Below are positions 9,361 through 21,550 of a stretch of 64,000 nt of DNA, piece by piece; position 1 is the first letter of the stretch; each line of letters begins with the position of its first letter. The stretch covers positions 40,851 to 104,850 of the forward strand of contig JAILLA010000073.1 of the NCBI GenBank assembly GCA_024693325.1, given 5' to 3'. The notes under the pieces were generated by a model. That model worked only from the letters and a program-made list of their open reading frames with translations, ran no database searches and had not been told where the DNA came from. A program made the translations under genes and the position numbers. The stretch comes from Solobacterium sp. (lineage in GTDB: Bacteria; Bacillota_I; Bacilli_A; Erysipelotrichales; Erysipelotrichaceae).

Positions 9361-9945
9361 ATGAAAAAGACACGTTGGATATACATCCTGATCGGTATCT
9401 GGCTCGGGTTCACTGTTTATCAGACTTTGTTCAGGAGACCTGCTGACACACCGGGCCCCGTAATACCGACAGCGATACCTGCCGCAGCACCATCCCCAGA
9501 CATTCCCGGGGAAGTCCGGTATACGGATGAAGATATTGCGGAGCTTGAACATACGGAACTGTTCTATGACAGCACGCTGGAACATATCTTTTACGGTGAA
9601 GTCAACAGTAAGGGAAACGGTTCCGGTTATCATTATGACCGTGTTGAGAATACACCCGGGTCGATCGTTGAAGGCACTCGTACGGAAGAAGACCAATACG
9701 GTGTTTACACAGCAAAAGTGGTCGTTGATGGCGCACCTAAGACCGGGAATAAAGGATATTCCTCATTCTTCCCGGATGAGATGTCACCGCAGGAAGTGAT
9801 CGATGCCATCAACGAGGCTTATGAAAACATGGAAAGGCTGAGCGGAGACCTGTATGCAGGACTGTGCGATGCCGGATTTGAGATCGATATCGTGATCGAT
9901 GATGACGGGAAGATCATCACAGCCTATCCCGTCAAAGAGGAGTAG
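9361..9945 (+). CDS. Membrane-anchored/exported protein with C-terminal bacterial EndoU nuclease-like domain
   Basis: N-terminal hydrophobic anchor MKKTRWIYILIGIWLGFTVYQTLF, Pro/Ala linker, then LEHIFYGEVNSKGNGSGYHYDRVE...GVYTAKVVVDG...SSFFPDEMSPQEVIDAINEAYEN, matching the bacterial EndoU pattern. Confidence 0.8.
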   Translation: MKKTRWIYILIGIWLGFTVYQTLFRRPADTPGPVIPTAIPAAAPSPDIPGEVRYTDEDIAELEHTELFYDSTLEHIFYGEVNSKGNGSGYHYDRVENTPGSIVEGTRTEEDQYGVYTAKVVVDGAPKTGNKGYSSFFPDEMSPQEVIDAINEAYENMERLSGDLYAGLCDAGFEIDIVIDDDGKIITAYPVKEE

Positions 9946-9947
9946 AT

Positions 9948-10319
9948 ATGCTGGAACATCATTACCGTGAGCTCAGACTGCGCGGAAAGAACAATACAAA
10001 GAGAAAACTTGTCCTGGAATTCATGGATGAGAAATATGATCTGCTGGCAGAATTCATCATGAGTGATCTGAGCCAGTTTCGTGATGAGTTTGAACAGGAA
10101 CTGGATGCAGTACTGAACGGTGAACTGGATAAGTCGGATATCAGAGGGAACAGATGCCATCTGGCCATCTTCCCTTACTATGTCATCGTATATGACGACC
10201 TGGCAGAAGACGGCGTTGGTCAGTGGTGCCAGGCTGATATGGATGATTTCCTGGATATCATCGAAGAATGGGATCAGAAATCGGAAAAACTGAGAGAACG
10301 GGAAGAACAGGTATCCTGA
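9948..10319 (+). CDS. Small acidic hypothetical protein; candidate immunity/partner of the EndoU protein
   Basis: 123-aa ORF starting 2 nt after the EndoU stop; acidic; no signal peptide; no recognised family. Confidence 0.65.
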   Translation: MLEHHYRELRLRGKNNTKRKLVLEFMDEKYDLLAEFIMSDLSQFRDEFEQELDAVLNGELDKSDIRGNRCHLAIFPYYVIVYDDLAEDGVGQWCQADMDDFLDIIEEWDQKSEKLREREEQVS

Positions 10320-10388
10320 TGTTCGGGATTCAAATGGAACGATTTATGTTTATAATTGTATGAATCAATCTGACAAAGGCGGTAAAGC

Positions 10389-11495
10389 ATGAAATTACTG
10401 ATTATCAATCCCGGATCAACATCAACCAAGATCAGCATATATGAAGATGAAAAAGTTCTGTTTGAAGAGAGCGTCTTTCATGACGCGCCGGAGCTTCTCA
10501 GATATCCCCATGTCAATGACCAGGTCCCTTTCCGGAAACAGGTCATTCTGAGTTTTCTGGAACAGAACGGTCTGTCGCTGAACGACATCGATGTGTTTGT
10601 CGGCAGAGGAGGCAGTGCCGTACCTGTAAAGTCGGGTGTCATTGAGATCAATGAACAGCTTTACAACGACACAAGAGACGCCAAAGGAGGCAGTGAGCAT
10701 CCGGCCAAACTGGGTGTTATGCTGGCATATGAACTCAGCAAAGAAGGACATCAGAGAGCATTCACAATGGATCCGACCAATGTGGATGAGCTTTGCGATG
10801 AAGCAAGACTGACAGGCATCAAAGGGTTATACCGGAATGCGCAGGCACATGTCCTGAACCAGAAGGCAGTCGCAAGGAAGCACTGTGAACAGCATGGTCT
10901 GGATTATGAGTCCTGTGATCTCATCGTATGTCATATCGACGGAGGGATCACCGTTCATGCGCATCACAACGGCAGGATGATAGACGGCAATGTCGGCAGC
11001 GGCGGAGACGGCGCGTTCACACCGACCAGGATCGGTTCTGTCCCGGTGTTGAAGCTCCTGGACTACATTGATGAGCATGGAACACAGGAAGTCAGGACGA
11101 TGTGCTCCAGATCGGGCGGTTTTGTATCGTTCTTCGGAACCAGCAATTTCAAAACAGTATACGACATGGTGCTGAGCGGCGATAAGAAAGCAAAGCTTGT
11201 ATATGACTCCATGGTCTATCAGATCTGCAAGGAGATCGGTGCCATGGCTGCAGTACTGAAGGGAAAAGTCGACGGCATCCTGCTGACAGGCGGACTGGTC
11301 ATCTATGATGATCTGTGCGGTCAGATCAGGGAACGCTGCGGATGGATCTCCGATATCTTCGTGTATCCGGGAGAACTGGAGCAGGAAGCACTGGCAAAAG
11401 AAACGCTGAAAGCATTGAGCGGAAAGCGTACGATCCATACCTACGACGGGATCCCTCCCTTTGATGGCTTTGAATTCATTGAAGAATCAGTTTGA
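10389..11495 (+). CDS. buk: Butyrate kinase
   Basis: MKLLIINPGSTSTKISIYED..., GRGGSAVPVKSG, HIDGGITVHAHHNGRMIDGNVGSGGDGAFTPTR. Confidence 0.92.
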   Translation: MKLLIINPGSTSTKISIYEDEKVLFEESVFHDAPELLRYPHVNDQVPFRKQVILSFLEQNGLSLNDIDVFVGRGGSAVPVKSGVIEINEQLYNDTRDAKGGSEHPAKLGVMLAYELSKEGHQRAFTMDPTNVDELCDEARLTGIKGLYRNAQAHVLNQKAVARKHCEQHGLDYESCDLIVCHIDGGITVHAHHNGRMIDGNVGSGGDGAFTPTRIGSVPVLKLLDYIDEHGTQEVRTMCSRSGGFVSFFGTSNFKTVYDMVLSGDKKAKLVYDSMVYQICKEIGAMAAVLKGKVDGILLTGGLVIYDDLCGQIRERCGWISDIFVYPGELEQEALAKETLKALSGKRTIHTYDGIPPFDGFEFIEESV

Positions 11496-11519
11496 ATCAT
11501 ACATATTGACGAAACCTTT

Positions 11520-11550
11520 GGACACACCTTTGCGGGGGTGTCCTTTCTTT
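11520..11550 (+). terminator. Terminator-like hairpin after buk
   Basis: GGACACACC...GGGTGTCC followed by TTTCTTTG. Confidence 0.6.
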
Positions 11551-11652
11551 GTCTGCGCAAAGGCCGGATCATCAAAAAAACTTCCTGTCCGCCGGTCGTT
11601 GTTTCATCGGCAGATCAGGAAGTTTTCTGAGAGGTGCAGCTGTAAATGAATT

Positions 11653-12405
11653 TCAGAAATATGTGTGGGCTGTTTTATACAGATTTGTGATCTGATCCAG
11701 TATATACATGACACCGTATTTGGATGAGTTATATCCCTGATTGGGACCGAAGTTGATGATCAGGTCAAACCAGTTCAGACTGCCTGTGTCCTCAAGCTGG
11801 GTGACCAGGATACTTTTCATCTTCTTTTCTGTGACATAGTCCTTGATCTCGGATGTAACAAGGCTTTTTCCGTTGATGCTGATGCAGAAGAGAAGGTCAT
11901 CCGCATCTGCTTCCCTGATCGTCTGGTTCTGTCTGAGAATATCGATGTTGCAGATAGCCAGTTTGTTCAGTTTCATCAGTTCGACCTGTGTTTTGAGCGT
12001 GAGGTTGATGTTGTTTCCATAAGCATAGAAAATGATCTTTTTGCTCTGGATCATTTTATCCACTGCGCTTCTGAACACCTTCGGGTCGATACGATTGATG
12101 TTTTCAAGTGTTCTTCCGATCGCTTCACTGGTTTTCTGCCTGCTGGTTTCATCAAACAGAATGTCTTTTGAATGCTCATCATGAAGAAGGATCTTCTTCG
12201 CACCGGAAAAGTTTTCGAAGCCCATGTCCTTGAAGAATCTGTTCAGTGTGGAAACGGATACATTGCATTCAGCAGCCGTTCTTTCAAGGCTCCACGCCGG
12301 CAAGGATGTGATGTTCTGGGCCAGGGCAAGCGCCAGATAATAATTGGTGTCCTTTTTTATGGAATTATTCAGGAAATTCATAAGCATATAAAGCAGGTTT
12401 GTCAT
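11653..12405 (-). CDS. MurR/RpiR family transcriptional regulator
   Basis: N-terminal HTH (ERTAAECNVSVSTLNRFFKDMGFENFSGAKKILL) and SIS domain. Confidence 0.88.
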   Translation of the reverse strand: MTNLLYMLMNFLNNSIKKDTNYYLALALAQNITSLPAWSLERTAAECNVSVSTLNRFFKDMGFENFSGAKKILLHDEHSKDILFDETSRQKTSEAIGRTLENINRIDPKVFRSAVDKMIQSKKIIFYAYGNNINLTLKTQVELMKLNKLAICNIDILRQNQTIREADADDLLFCISINGKSLVTSEIKDYVTEKKMKSILVTQLEDTGSLNWFDLIINFGPNQGYNSSKYGVMYILDQITNLYKTAHTYF

Positions 12406-12507
12406 AAGTCATCTCCTCATGAATCATTATCCGTTTTCTGTTGATCATGCTTAATTTATCTAAATAATTTATAACATTTTCAAGTATTTTTACTAGTCAG
12501 AATCTGA

Positions 12508-15361
<2,854 letters not shown>

Positions 15362-15370
15362 TAAGATACG

Positions 15371-15399
15371 ATCCTCCGCAGAAAAGCGGGGGATTTTTT
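15371..15399 (+). terminator. Rho-independent terminator after PTS IIC
   Basis: ATCCTCCGC AGAAAA GCGGGGGATTTTTT. Confidence 0.85.
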
Positions 15400-15585
15400 G
15401 GCTGCTAAAACATCCTGCTTGGTCGGTAGATATTTGTTCTTTCCGTGGCATCCAGGATCATTTGGCGTATATTATCTTGAAGGCAAGAGTGATGAAAGAG
15501 ATCATCGAGGATACAGATAAGATCTGATAAAAAAATGAGATCCCGGTATCCTTACTCAGAGGTCAGGAATCTCATTTTCTTTCCA

Positions 15586-15665
15586 TGCGGATGACAGGAC
15601 TTGAACCTGCACGCACAAGGCACCAGATCCTAAATCTGGCGTGTCTGCCATTTCACCACATCCGC
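15586..15665 (-). tRNA. tRNA-Leu (TAG anticodon)
   Basis: Minus strand: gcggatgtggtgaaatggcagacacgccagatttaggatctggtgccttgtgcgtgcaggttcaagtcctgtcatccgca; anticodon loop TTTAGGA; complete acceptor stem. Confidence 0.92.
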
Positions 15666-15711
15666 ATAAATACAGGCACGTACATGCCGTGCCTGTTTAT
15701 TTTATCATGAA

Positions 15712-16899
15712 TTACTGTTTTTGCATGACGTATGCAGCGAAATGCTCAACTTCATCCAGTGTTTTGAACCTTGAGATGAAGTAATCATCAGCCATGCCCT
15801 GCAGGATGCCGGGCATCCTTCCGGACATGCAGATGTGCTGTCCGTAATTCCGGTAGACATCGTCATTGGAATGGACGTAGCTGCATCTGTCGCGCTTGCC
15901 GATAAAGACACAGTTCCATGAATGATCGATATGATCGGGTGATCCGTTGTCCCAGCAGACTTTGGCGTACATTCTGTAGAGGTCAACGTCACATTCATAG
16001 TTCATCATATCCGGGATATATCCGCCCGGTGTGCGCATATTGACTTCCAGGCCGATCAGGTCGCCTGTTTTTCCAAGGCCTTCTTTATCCTCTGTCATGC
16101 GGAAGTATTCCGTATGGAAGAATCTGGACCGGATGCCGAACTGCCTGATCACTTCCGATGCCTGGGTGTCGATATCTTCAGGGATGTCACGCAGGGAATA
16201 GAAATAGTTTTCCGATCCTTCATTCAGCACATCCATGACGGATGATTTATAGACGTGGCATGTACGGTAGATGATCTTTCCGTTCTGATCGACCAGACCG
16301 TCATAGGACCAGATCTCACCGGTTATGAATTCTTCCATGATGTACTGCACAGGCAGATTCAGTGTGAAGAATTCCCTCAGCATGCCTTCATCCTTGATCT
16401 TCCAGGTGGCATTCGCTCCGACGCCGTCATCCGGTTTGACGATGACAGGATATCCGACTTCTTTGATAAATGCCAGAGCATGATCCAGGTCACTGACAAG
16501 CTGGTATCTGGCTGTCTTGACGCCGGCTTTCCGGTAGTAGTCCTTCATGGTGGACTTTTTCTTATAACGCATGACAGCGACCTCATCATCACCGCTGGTG
16601 ATGTTGAAGTCCGTACGCAGTCTTGCATCCTGTTCCAGCCAGAATTCATTGTGTGATTCCAGCCAGTCGATCTTTCCGTATTTGTGAGCGAACCATGCGA
16701 CAGCACGGTACATTTCATCATAATCGGCCAGAGAATTGACCTGGTAGTATTCCGTACATGCATCCTTCATCTGTTGGGGAAGGTAATCATACGGATCTTC
16801 GGCAATGCACAGGGCATTGCCGCCCATCTGCTTCCAGGCTTTCGGGAACTGATAATATGTATCGGGGAATGTCGGTGAAATGAATACGAAATTGTTCAT
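15712..16899 (-). CDS. ATP-grasp domain-containing protein (carboxylate-amine ligase-like), paralogue 1
   Basis: GYPVIVKPDDGVGANATWKI, YIMEEFITGEIWSYDGLVDQNG, LEVNMRTPGGYIPDM. Confidence 0.85.
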   Translation of the reverse strand: MNNFVFISPTFPDTYYQFPKAWKQMGGNALCIAEDPYDYLPQQMKDACTEYYQVNSLADYDEMYRAVAWFAHKYGKIDWLESHNEFWLEQDARLRTDFNITSGDDEVAVMRYKKKSTMKDYYRKAGVKTARYQLVSDLDHALAFIKEVGYPVIVKPDDGVGANATWKIKDEGMLREFFTLNLPVQYIMEEFITGEIWSYDGLVDQNGKIIYRTCHVYKSSVMDVLNEGSENYFYSLRDIPEDIDTQASEVIRQFGIRSRFFHTEYFRMTEDKEGLGKTGDLIGLEVNMRTPGGYIPDMMNYECDVDLYRMYAKVCWDNGSPDHIDHSWNCVFIGKRDRCSYVHSNDDVYRNYGQHICMSGRMPGILQGMADDYFISRFKTLDEVEHFAAYVMQKQ

Positions 16900-16919
16900 A
16901 GCATCCTCCCTTTTTTTAT

Positions 16920-17675
16920 TCAGCAGATGAAGCCGACGTAGTAGGGCAGTTCCTGTCTCCACCAGGGCCAGTCATGCGCGACATCATAGCCCCAGAAATC
17001 GACCCATGCAGGTACATCCTTGTATCCGAAGAGTTCCTTCATACGCTCAGCGTCTTCCTGCATCGGATGTTCCCAGGCACCGCGTCCGCAGCAGATGATC
17101 AGGTTCCGCTCACGGTACATCTGTACATAAGGGTGGTCATAGGGCATGCCGTTGATGTAGTCAACAGGGGAGTTGGCATAGACCAGATCATCGAAGTAAT
17201 CCGGGAAGAACAGTCTGGCATTGTATGCGCCGGAAAGTGCGATGCATCCGGCAAAGATGTCAGGACGTCTCAGCGCAAAGTTCAGGGCATGAGTGCCGCC
17301 CATGGAGCAGCCTGTCGTCATAATGCCGGATGCGTAGTTTCCTCCGTTGCACTCTGCGTTGATATCAAAGATCCTCGGGCAGAGTTCATCACAGATATAA
17401 CGGACATATTCTTCCTGCGCTTCGATGCGCTTCCGGTTGTCCCAGCTGGTGGAAGACCAGCTGTTGTCATCGTTGGAATCGCAGCAGAAGAGCTGGATCC
17501 TGCCGGCATCGATGAAGTCCTGGATGCAGGCGACCATGCCGTTGTTTTCGAAATCAAAGAATCTGCCGCTCTGGGAAGGGAATACGAGCATCGGTCTCCC
17601 GGCGTGCCCGTATACCTTGAATTCCATATCTCTGTGAAGATTCTGACTGTATTCGCGGTAATATGCTGTATACAC
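16920..17675 (-). CDS. Esterase family alpha/beta hydrolase
   Basis: MLVFPSQSGRFFDFENNGM, GCSMGGTHALNFALRRPDIFAGCIALSGAY nucleophile elbow. Confidence 0.85.
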   Translation of the reverse strand: MYTAYYREYSQNLHRDMEFKVYGHAGRPMLVFPSQSGRFFDFENNGMVACIQDFIDAGRIQLFCCDSNDDNSWSSTSWDNRKRIEAQEEYVRYICDELCPRIFDINAECNGGNYASGIMTTGCSMGGTHALNFALRRPDIFAGCIALSGAYNARLFFPDYFDDLVYANSPVDYINGMPYDHPYVQMYRERNLIICCGRGAWEHPMQEDAERMKELFGYKDVPAWVDFWGYDVAHDWPWWRQELPYYVGFIC

Positions 17676-18877
17676 TATTTTCGTTCTCCTTCTTTTCTGT
17701 AAACATCTGCAGCAAATTTATTGACTTCCTTGATGGTGGTAAATCTTGCCATGTAGAATTCATTGCCCATTGCTGAAGACAGCAGATCGGGCATTCTGTC
17801 GTGCATGCAGAGGTTCGGACCGTAGTTCTTGTAGATATCAGCCATGCTGGTGGTGTAGATGTACTTATCGCGTCTGCCGCAGTATACGCAGTAGTACGGA
17901 CGTTCGCCCTTGTCGGAAACGCTGTTGTCCATGCACATATGGGCGTAGATGGAATATACGTCAACATTGTTCGCGAAGTTCATCATGTCAGGTGTATAGC
18001 CTCCCGGAGGACGCATGTTGACTTCCAGGCCTACCAGTTCACCCTTCTTTCCGAGTCCCGGCTTGTCTTCCGTAAGACGGAAATACTCTGTATGGAAGAA
18101 ACGGCCTTTGATGTTAAAGGCATGGATGACTTTTTCACCCATTTTCTTCAGGTCTGCAGGGATCTTCCTGACGGTATAGTAGAAGCACTCGCCCTTGGAA
18201 TTGACGATGTCCATGACAGTCTCGGGGAATACCATGGAGCTTTCAAAGATGATGTTGTTGTTCTGGTCGGCAATGCCGTCATATGTTTCGATATATCCGG
18301 GAATGAATTCTTCCATGATGTACTGTGTGCCGAGATCCTTTGTGTAGAAATCAGCCAGTTCTTCGTCATTGGAGATCTTCCATGTCGCATTCGCGCCGAC
18401 GCCGTTGTCCGGCTTGACGATCACGGGATAACCGACTTTTTCAACAAATGCTTTACCTTCTTCCAGCGTAGTCGTCAGATGATATCTGGCTACCGGAACG
18501 CCGGCTTTTTCATAGTAGGCTTTCATGCCGGACTTGAACTTGTACCTGGTTACGTCATCTGACTTATCACCGCTGGTGATGTTGAAGTCCGTACGCAGTC
18601 TTGCGTCCTGTTCCAGCCAGAATTCGTTGTTGCTTTCCAGCCAGTCGATCTTTCCGTGCTTGTGGGCGAACCATGCAACAGCGCGGTAGACTTCATCATA
18701 GTCCTGCAGATTGCGTACCTGATAGTACTCATCCATCGCATCCTTCAGTTCCTGTCTCAGGCTATCGTAAGGATCTTCACCGATGCATAATGACGTGCCG
18801 CCGATCTCTTTCCAGGTCTTCGGGAACTGGTAGTACTGGGGCGGGAATGTGGGAGATATAAACACAAAATTTGTCAT
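17675..18877 (-). CDS. ATP-grasp domain-containing protein, paralogue 2
   Basis: Close homologue of the 15712..16899 product (FVFISPTFPPQYYQFPKTWKEIGG..., GYPVIVKPDNGVGANATWKI, LEVNMRPPGGYTPDMMN). Confidence 0.85.
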   Translation of the reverse strand: MTNFVFISPTFPPQYYQFPKTWKEIGGTSLCIGEDPYDSLRQELKDAMDEYYQVRNLQDYDEVYRAVAWFAHKHGKIDWLESNNEFWLEQDARLRTDFNITSGDKSDDVTRYKFKSGMKAYYEKAGVPVARYHLTTTLEEGKAFVEKVGYPVIVKPDNGVGANATWKISNDEELADFYTKDLGTQYIMEEFIPGYIETYDGIADQNNNIIFESSMVFPETVMDIVNSKGECFYYTVRKIPADLKKMGEKVIHAFNIKGRFFHTEYFRLTEDKPGLGKKGELVGLEVNMRPPGGYTPDMMNFANNVDVYSIYAHMCMDNSVSDKGERPYYCVYCGRRDKYIYTTSMADIYKNYGPNLCMHDRMPDLLSSAMGNEFYMARFTTIKEVNKFAADVYRKEGERK

Positions 18878-18989
18878 AAGTAAACTCCTTTTAGTTGTCC
18901 TGTACCTGTTAATTTTATCATATGGCGTCCATGGGTGCTTTATTTAGCAGGACATTCATGAAAAAAATGTTACAGAAGCTGAAAAAATG

Positions 18990-19013
18990 AAAACCCCTGT
19001 CCGGCAGGGGCTT
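18990..19013 (-). terminator. Rho-independent terminator after apbE
   Basis: Minus strand AAGCCCCTGCCGGACAGGGGTTTT. Confidence 0.75.
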
Positions 19014-19017
19014 ATAT

Positions 19018-20154
19018 TCAGTTATTCCAGATCAGGCTGTCTTCCAGACCGGACGTATAGGCGACCATGAGTCCGCCTGCTTTCCGGCAGTATTCCGTGT
19101 CCGGCGCCTTGTCCGGGGACATGATCCATATGACTTCCAGGCTGACATTGTATGCTTTCCGGTAATCCTCCACAAGCTTCATTCCGTCTTCATAGCTCAT
19201 CGTAAACAGCGTGGTTGAGAGCGCGTCGGCAGCTGCCGAATCAGGCGTGATGATGGACACGGACCGGAAGTATGATGCGGGATACATCGTGTCGGGATCG
19301 ATGATGTGGTGATACTTTTCCCCATCTGTCCCGACAAAGTAGCGTTCATAGTCACCCGAGGTAACGAACGAACATGCGCCATTCTGCTTTACGATGATCA
19401 GGCTTCCCTCTGCATCGGGATTCTGGATGCCGATACGCCATTCCTGCCCGTTGTATTTCTGCCCCAGTGTACGGGTGTTTCCGCCGGCATTGACAGCGCC
19501 GTTTGTGATGCCCAGTTCATTCAGCTTCTGCGCGATCTTTTCCGTTGCGAATCCTTTGGCGATGCCGCCGACATCCAGGGAGATATCCGGATCTGTGATG
19601 AATACCGTATTGTCTGCTTCATTGATCTCGACATATTCCCAGCCTTTGCGGGAAGAAGCTTCCTCCAGCTCGGAAAGCTCCGGGAGAGCTGCGGGTTCAC
19701 CCGCCAGGTTCGTTTCGATCCCGGCATCGCGGTATTCATGCCACACCTTCAGGAGGGAACCGATCGTAATATCGAACTTCCCGTCTGACAGTTCATAGTA
19801 ATCTTTCGCTTCCAGCAGCATCTCGATCAGATCCGGATCGACCTTGACAGGCTGAACGCCGGCATTCTCGTTGATCGTATACATGTTGTTCATGCCTTCA
19901 TAGCTGTTGTAGATATCAAACAGATCGTTGTAATAGGTAAACAGAGAGACAGCCTGATTGAAATGCGTGTCGAATATGTCCTTTGTTTCGGTGGCTTCCT
20001 GATAGGTGAAGACCGTATCAAAACCTGCGTCCAGCGACAGGTTGTTGTAGTTATGCAGTTCCGGAGCAGTGTTTTCTGACTGCCCGGGTTCCGCGGAGCA
20101 TCCTGCGCAGGTAAGCGTCAGGGATGCCGCCAGTAATAACTTGACTTTGTTCAT
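19018..20154 (-). CDS. apbE: FAD:protein FMN transferase (lipoprotein)
   Basis: Lipobox LTCAGC; MYTINENAGVQPVKVDPDLIEMLLEAKDYYELSDGKFDITIGSLLKVW; DVGGIAKGFATEKI; NAGGNTRTLG. Confidence 0.92.
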   Translation of the reverse strand: MNKVKLLLAASLTLTCAGCSAEPGQSENTAPELHNYNNLSLDAGFDTVFTYQEATETKDIFDTHFNQAVSLFTYYNDLFDIYNSYEGMNNMYTINENAGVQPVKVDPDLIEMLLEAKDYYELSDGKFDITIGSLLKVWHEYRDAGIETNLAGEPAALPELSELEEASSRKGWEYVEINEADNTVFITDPDISLDVGGIAKGFATEKIAQKLNELGITNGAVNAGGNTRTLGQKYNGQEWRIGIQNPDAEGSLIIVKQNGACSFVTSGDYERYFVGTDGEKYHHIIDPDTMYPASYFRSVSIITPDSAAADALSTTLFTMSYEDGMKLVEDYRKAYNVSLEVIWIMSPDKAPDTEYCRKAGGLMVAYTSGLEDSLIWNN

Positions 20155-20246
20155 AATCGCGATTATAGCACAAAGCACTCGTTTTCAAGTGTTCAGTATG
20201 TTTGTTTGATGATATAATTTCAATGTTATAAGGAAGGGATGAAACT

Positions 20247-21536
20247 ATGTCATTTTTAACAGGACCGATGCATCATCACCTGGAAGGACATAAGGATCTG
20301 ACTGCTCATAAAGATGTACTGATTCTGGAAGAGCCGGATGATCTTTATATTCCGCTGGTCAACGGCAGGGCATCATGCACGCCGCTGGTTCAGCCTGGTG
20401 ATGAAGTTAAGGTAGGAACAAAACTCGGGGAACCTGTTGATCACTGGTATGTACCTGTCTTTTCACCGGTTTCCGGAACTGTGGTCGGCGTTGAAAAACG
20501 TATGTCCGCAATTCTGAAGCCGACAGATCATCTGCATATCAAAAACGATCATAAGGGGACATCTGTACGCGCTTTTGAGCCGTTTGACTATGAGAGCGCA
20601 ACTAGGGAAGAAGTTCTTGAGTTCACGAAGAATGCCGGAATGCTGGGACTCGGCGGTGCCGGATTCCCTACATTCATGAAGTATTCCAAGCCGGAAAACA
20701 TTGATCTGTTTATCATCAACGCAGTTGAATGTGAGCCTTATCTGACTGCTGACTACAGAAACTCAATGGAGAATGCTTCCCTGATGAAAGCCGGTGCGCT
20801 TGCACTGCTGAAACTTTCCACAGCACCGAAAGGTGCGATCGCCGTCAAAGAGGACAAACACGATCTGATCGATGTCCTGAACAAAACATTTGCCGGCACT
20901 CCGATCGAAGTAAAGACTGTCAAGGATATCTATCCTGCAGGCTGGGAACGCACGCTTGTATATCTCCTGACCGGCAGACGCTATGACAGGCTGCCTGCTG
21001 AAGCCGGCTGCATTCTGAACAATGTCAGCACATGTATCGCTCTGGGCGACGCGATGATCAACGGAAAGCCGATCACGCACAAATACGTCACTGTATCCGG
21101 TGACGGCGTGAAGGATCCGCACAACGTATACTGCCCGGTGGGAACACCTTCCGCAACGCTGATCAAAGCCTGCGGCGGATATACTGCTGAAGACTGCCTG
21201 CTGATCGCAGGCGGTCCGATGATGGGACGCGCGATCCCGAATGAAGTATTCGTTATCGGACCTGCCAACAACGGTCTGACCGTACTTCAGAACAAGGAAT
21301 ACAAGACAGTCAAATGTCTGAGATGCGGCAGATGCACGGAAACATGCCCGTCCGGACTGGAACCTGTCCGTATCAACCAGTATGAAAAGATCAAAGACCT
21401 GGACGCTCTGAAGAAGCTGGACATCATGTCCTGCATCGAGTGCGGTATGTGCACTTATATCTGTCCGTCCAACATCGATGTTACTGAAGGTATCCGCAGA
21501 GCGAAGAGATATCTGACTCTGCAGGCTAAGAAGTAA
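20247..21536 (+). CDS. rnfC: Electron transport complex subunit RnfC
   Basis: GLGGAGFPTFMK, CLRCGRCTETCP and CIECGMCTYICP Fe-S motifs. Confidence 0.93.
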   Translation: MSFLTGPMHHHLEGHKDLTAHKDVLILEEPDDLYIPLVNGRASCTPLVQPGDEVKVGTKLGEPVDHWYVPVFSPVSGTVVGVEKRMSAILKPTDHLHIKNDHKGTSVRAFEPFDYESATREEVLEFTKNAGMLGLGGAGFPTFMKYSKPENIDLFIINAVECEPYLTADYRNSMENASLMKAGALALLKLSTAPKGAIAVKEDKHDLIDVLNKTFAGTPIEVKTVKDIYPAGWERTLVYLLTGRRYDRLPAEAGCILNNVSTCIALGDAMINGKPITHKYVTVSGDGVKDPHNVYCPVGTPSATLIKACGGYTAEDCLLIAGGPMMGRAIPNEVFVIGPANNGLTVLQNKEYKTVKCLRCGRCTETCPSGLEPVRINQYEKIKDLDALKKLDIMSCIECGMCTYICPSNIDVTEGIRRAKRYLTLQAKK

Positions 21537-21550
21537 GGAGGAGGGTGAAT

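Noticed and set aside
17801-18562. 253-aa plus-strand ORF opposite ATP-grasp paralogue 2
   Set aside because: Antisense shadow; a similar shadow appears opposite the paralogue at 16255-16656, explained by shared codon usage.
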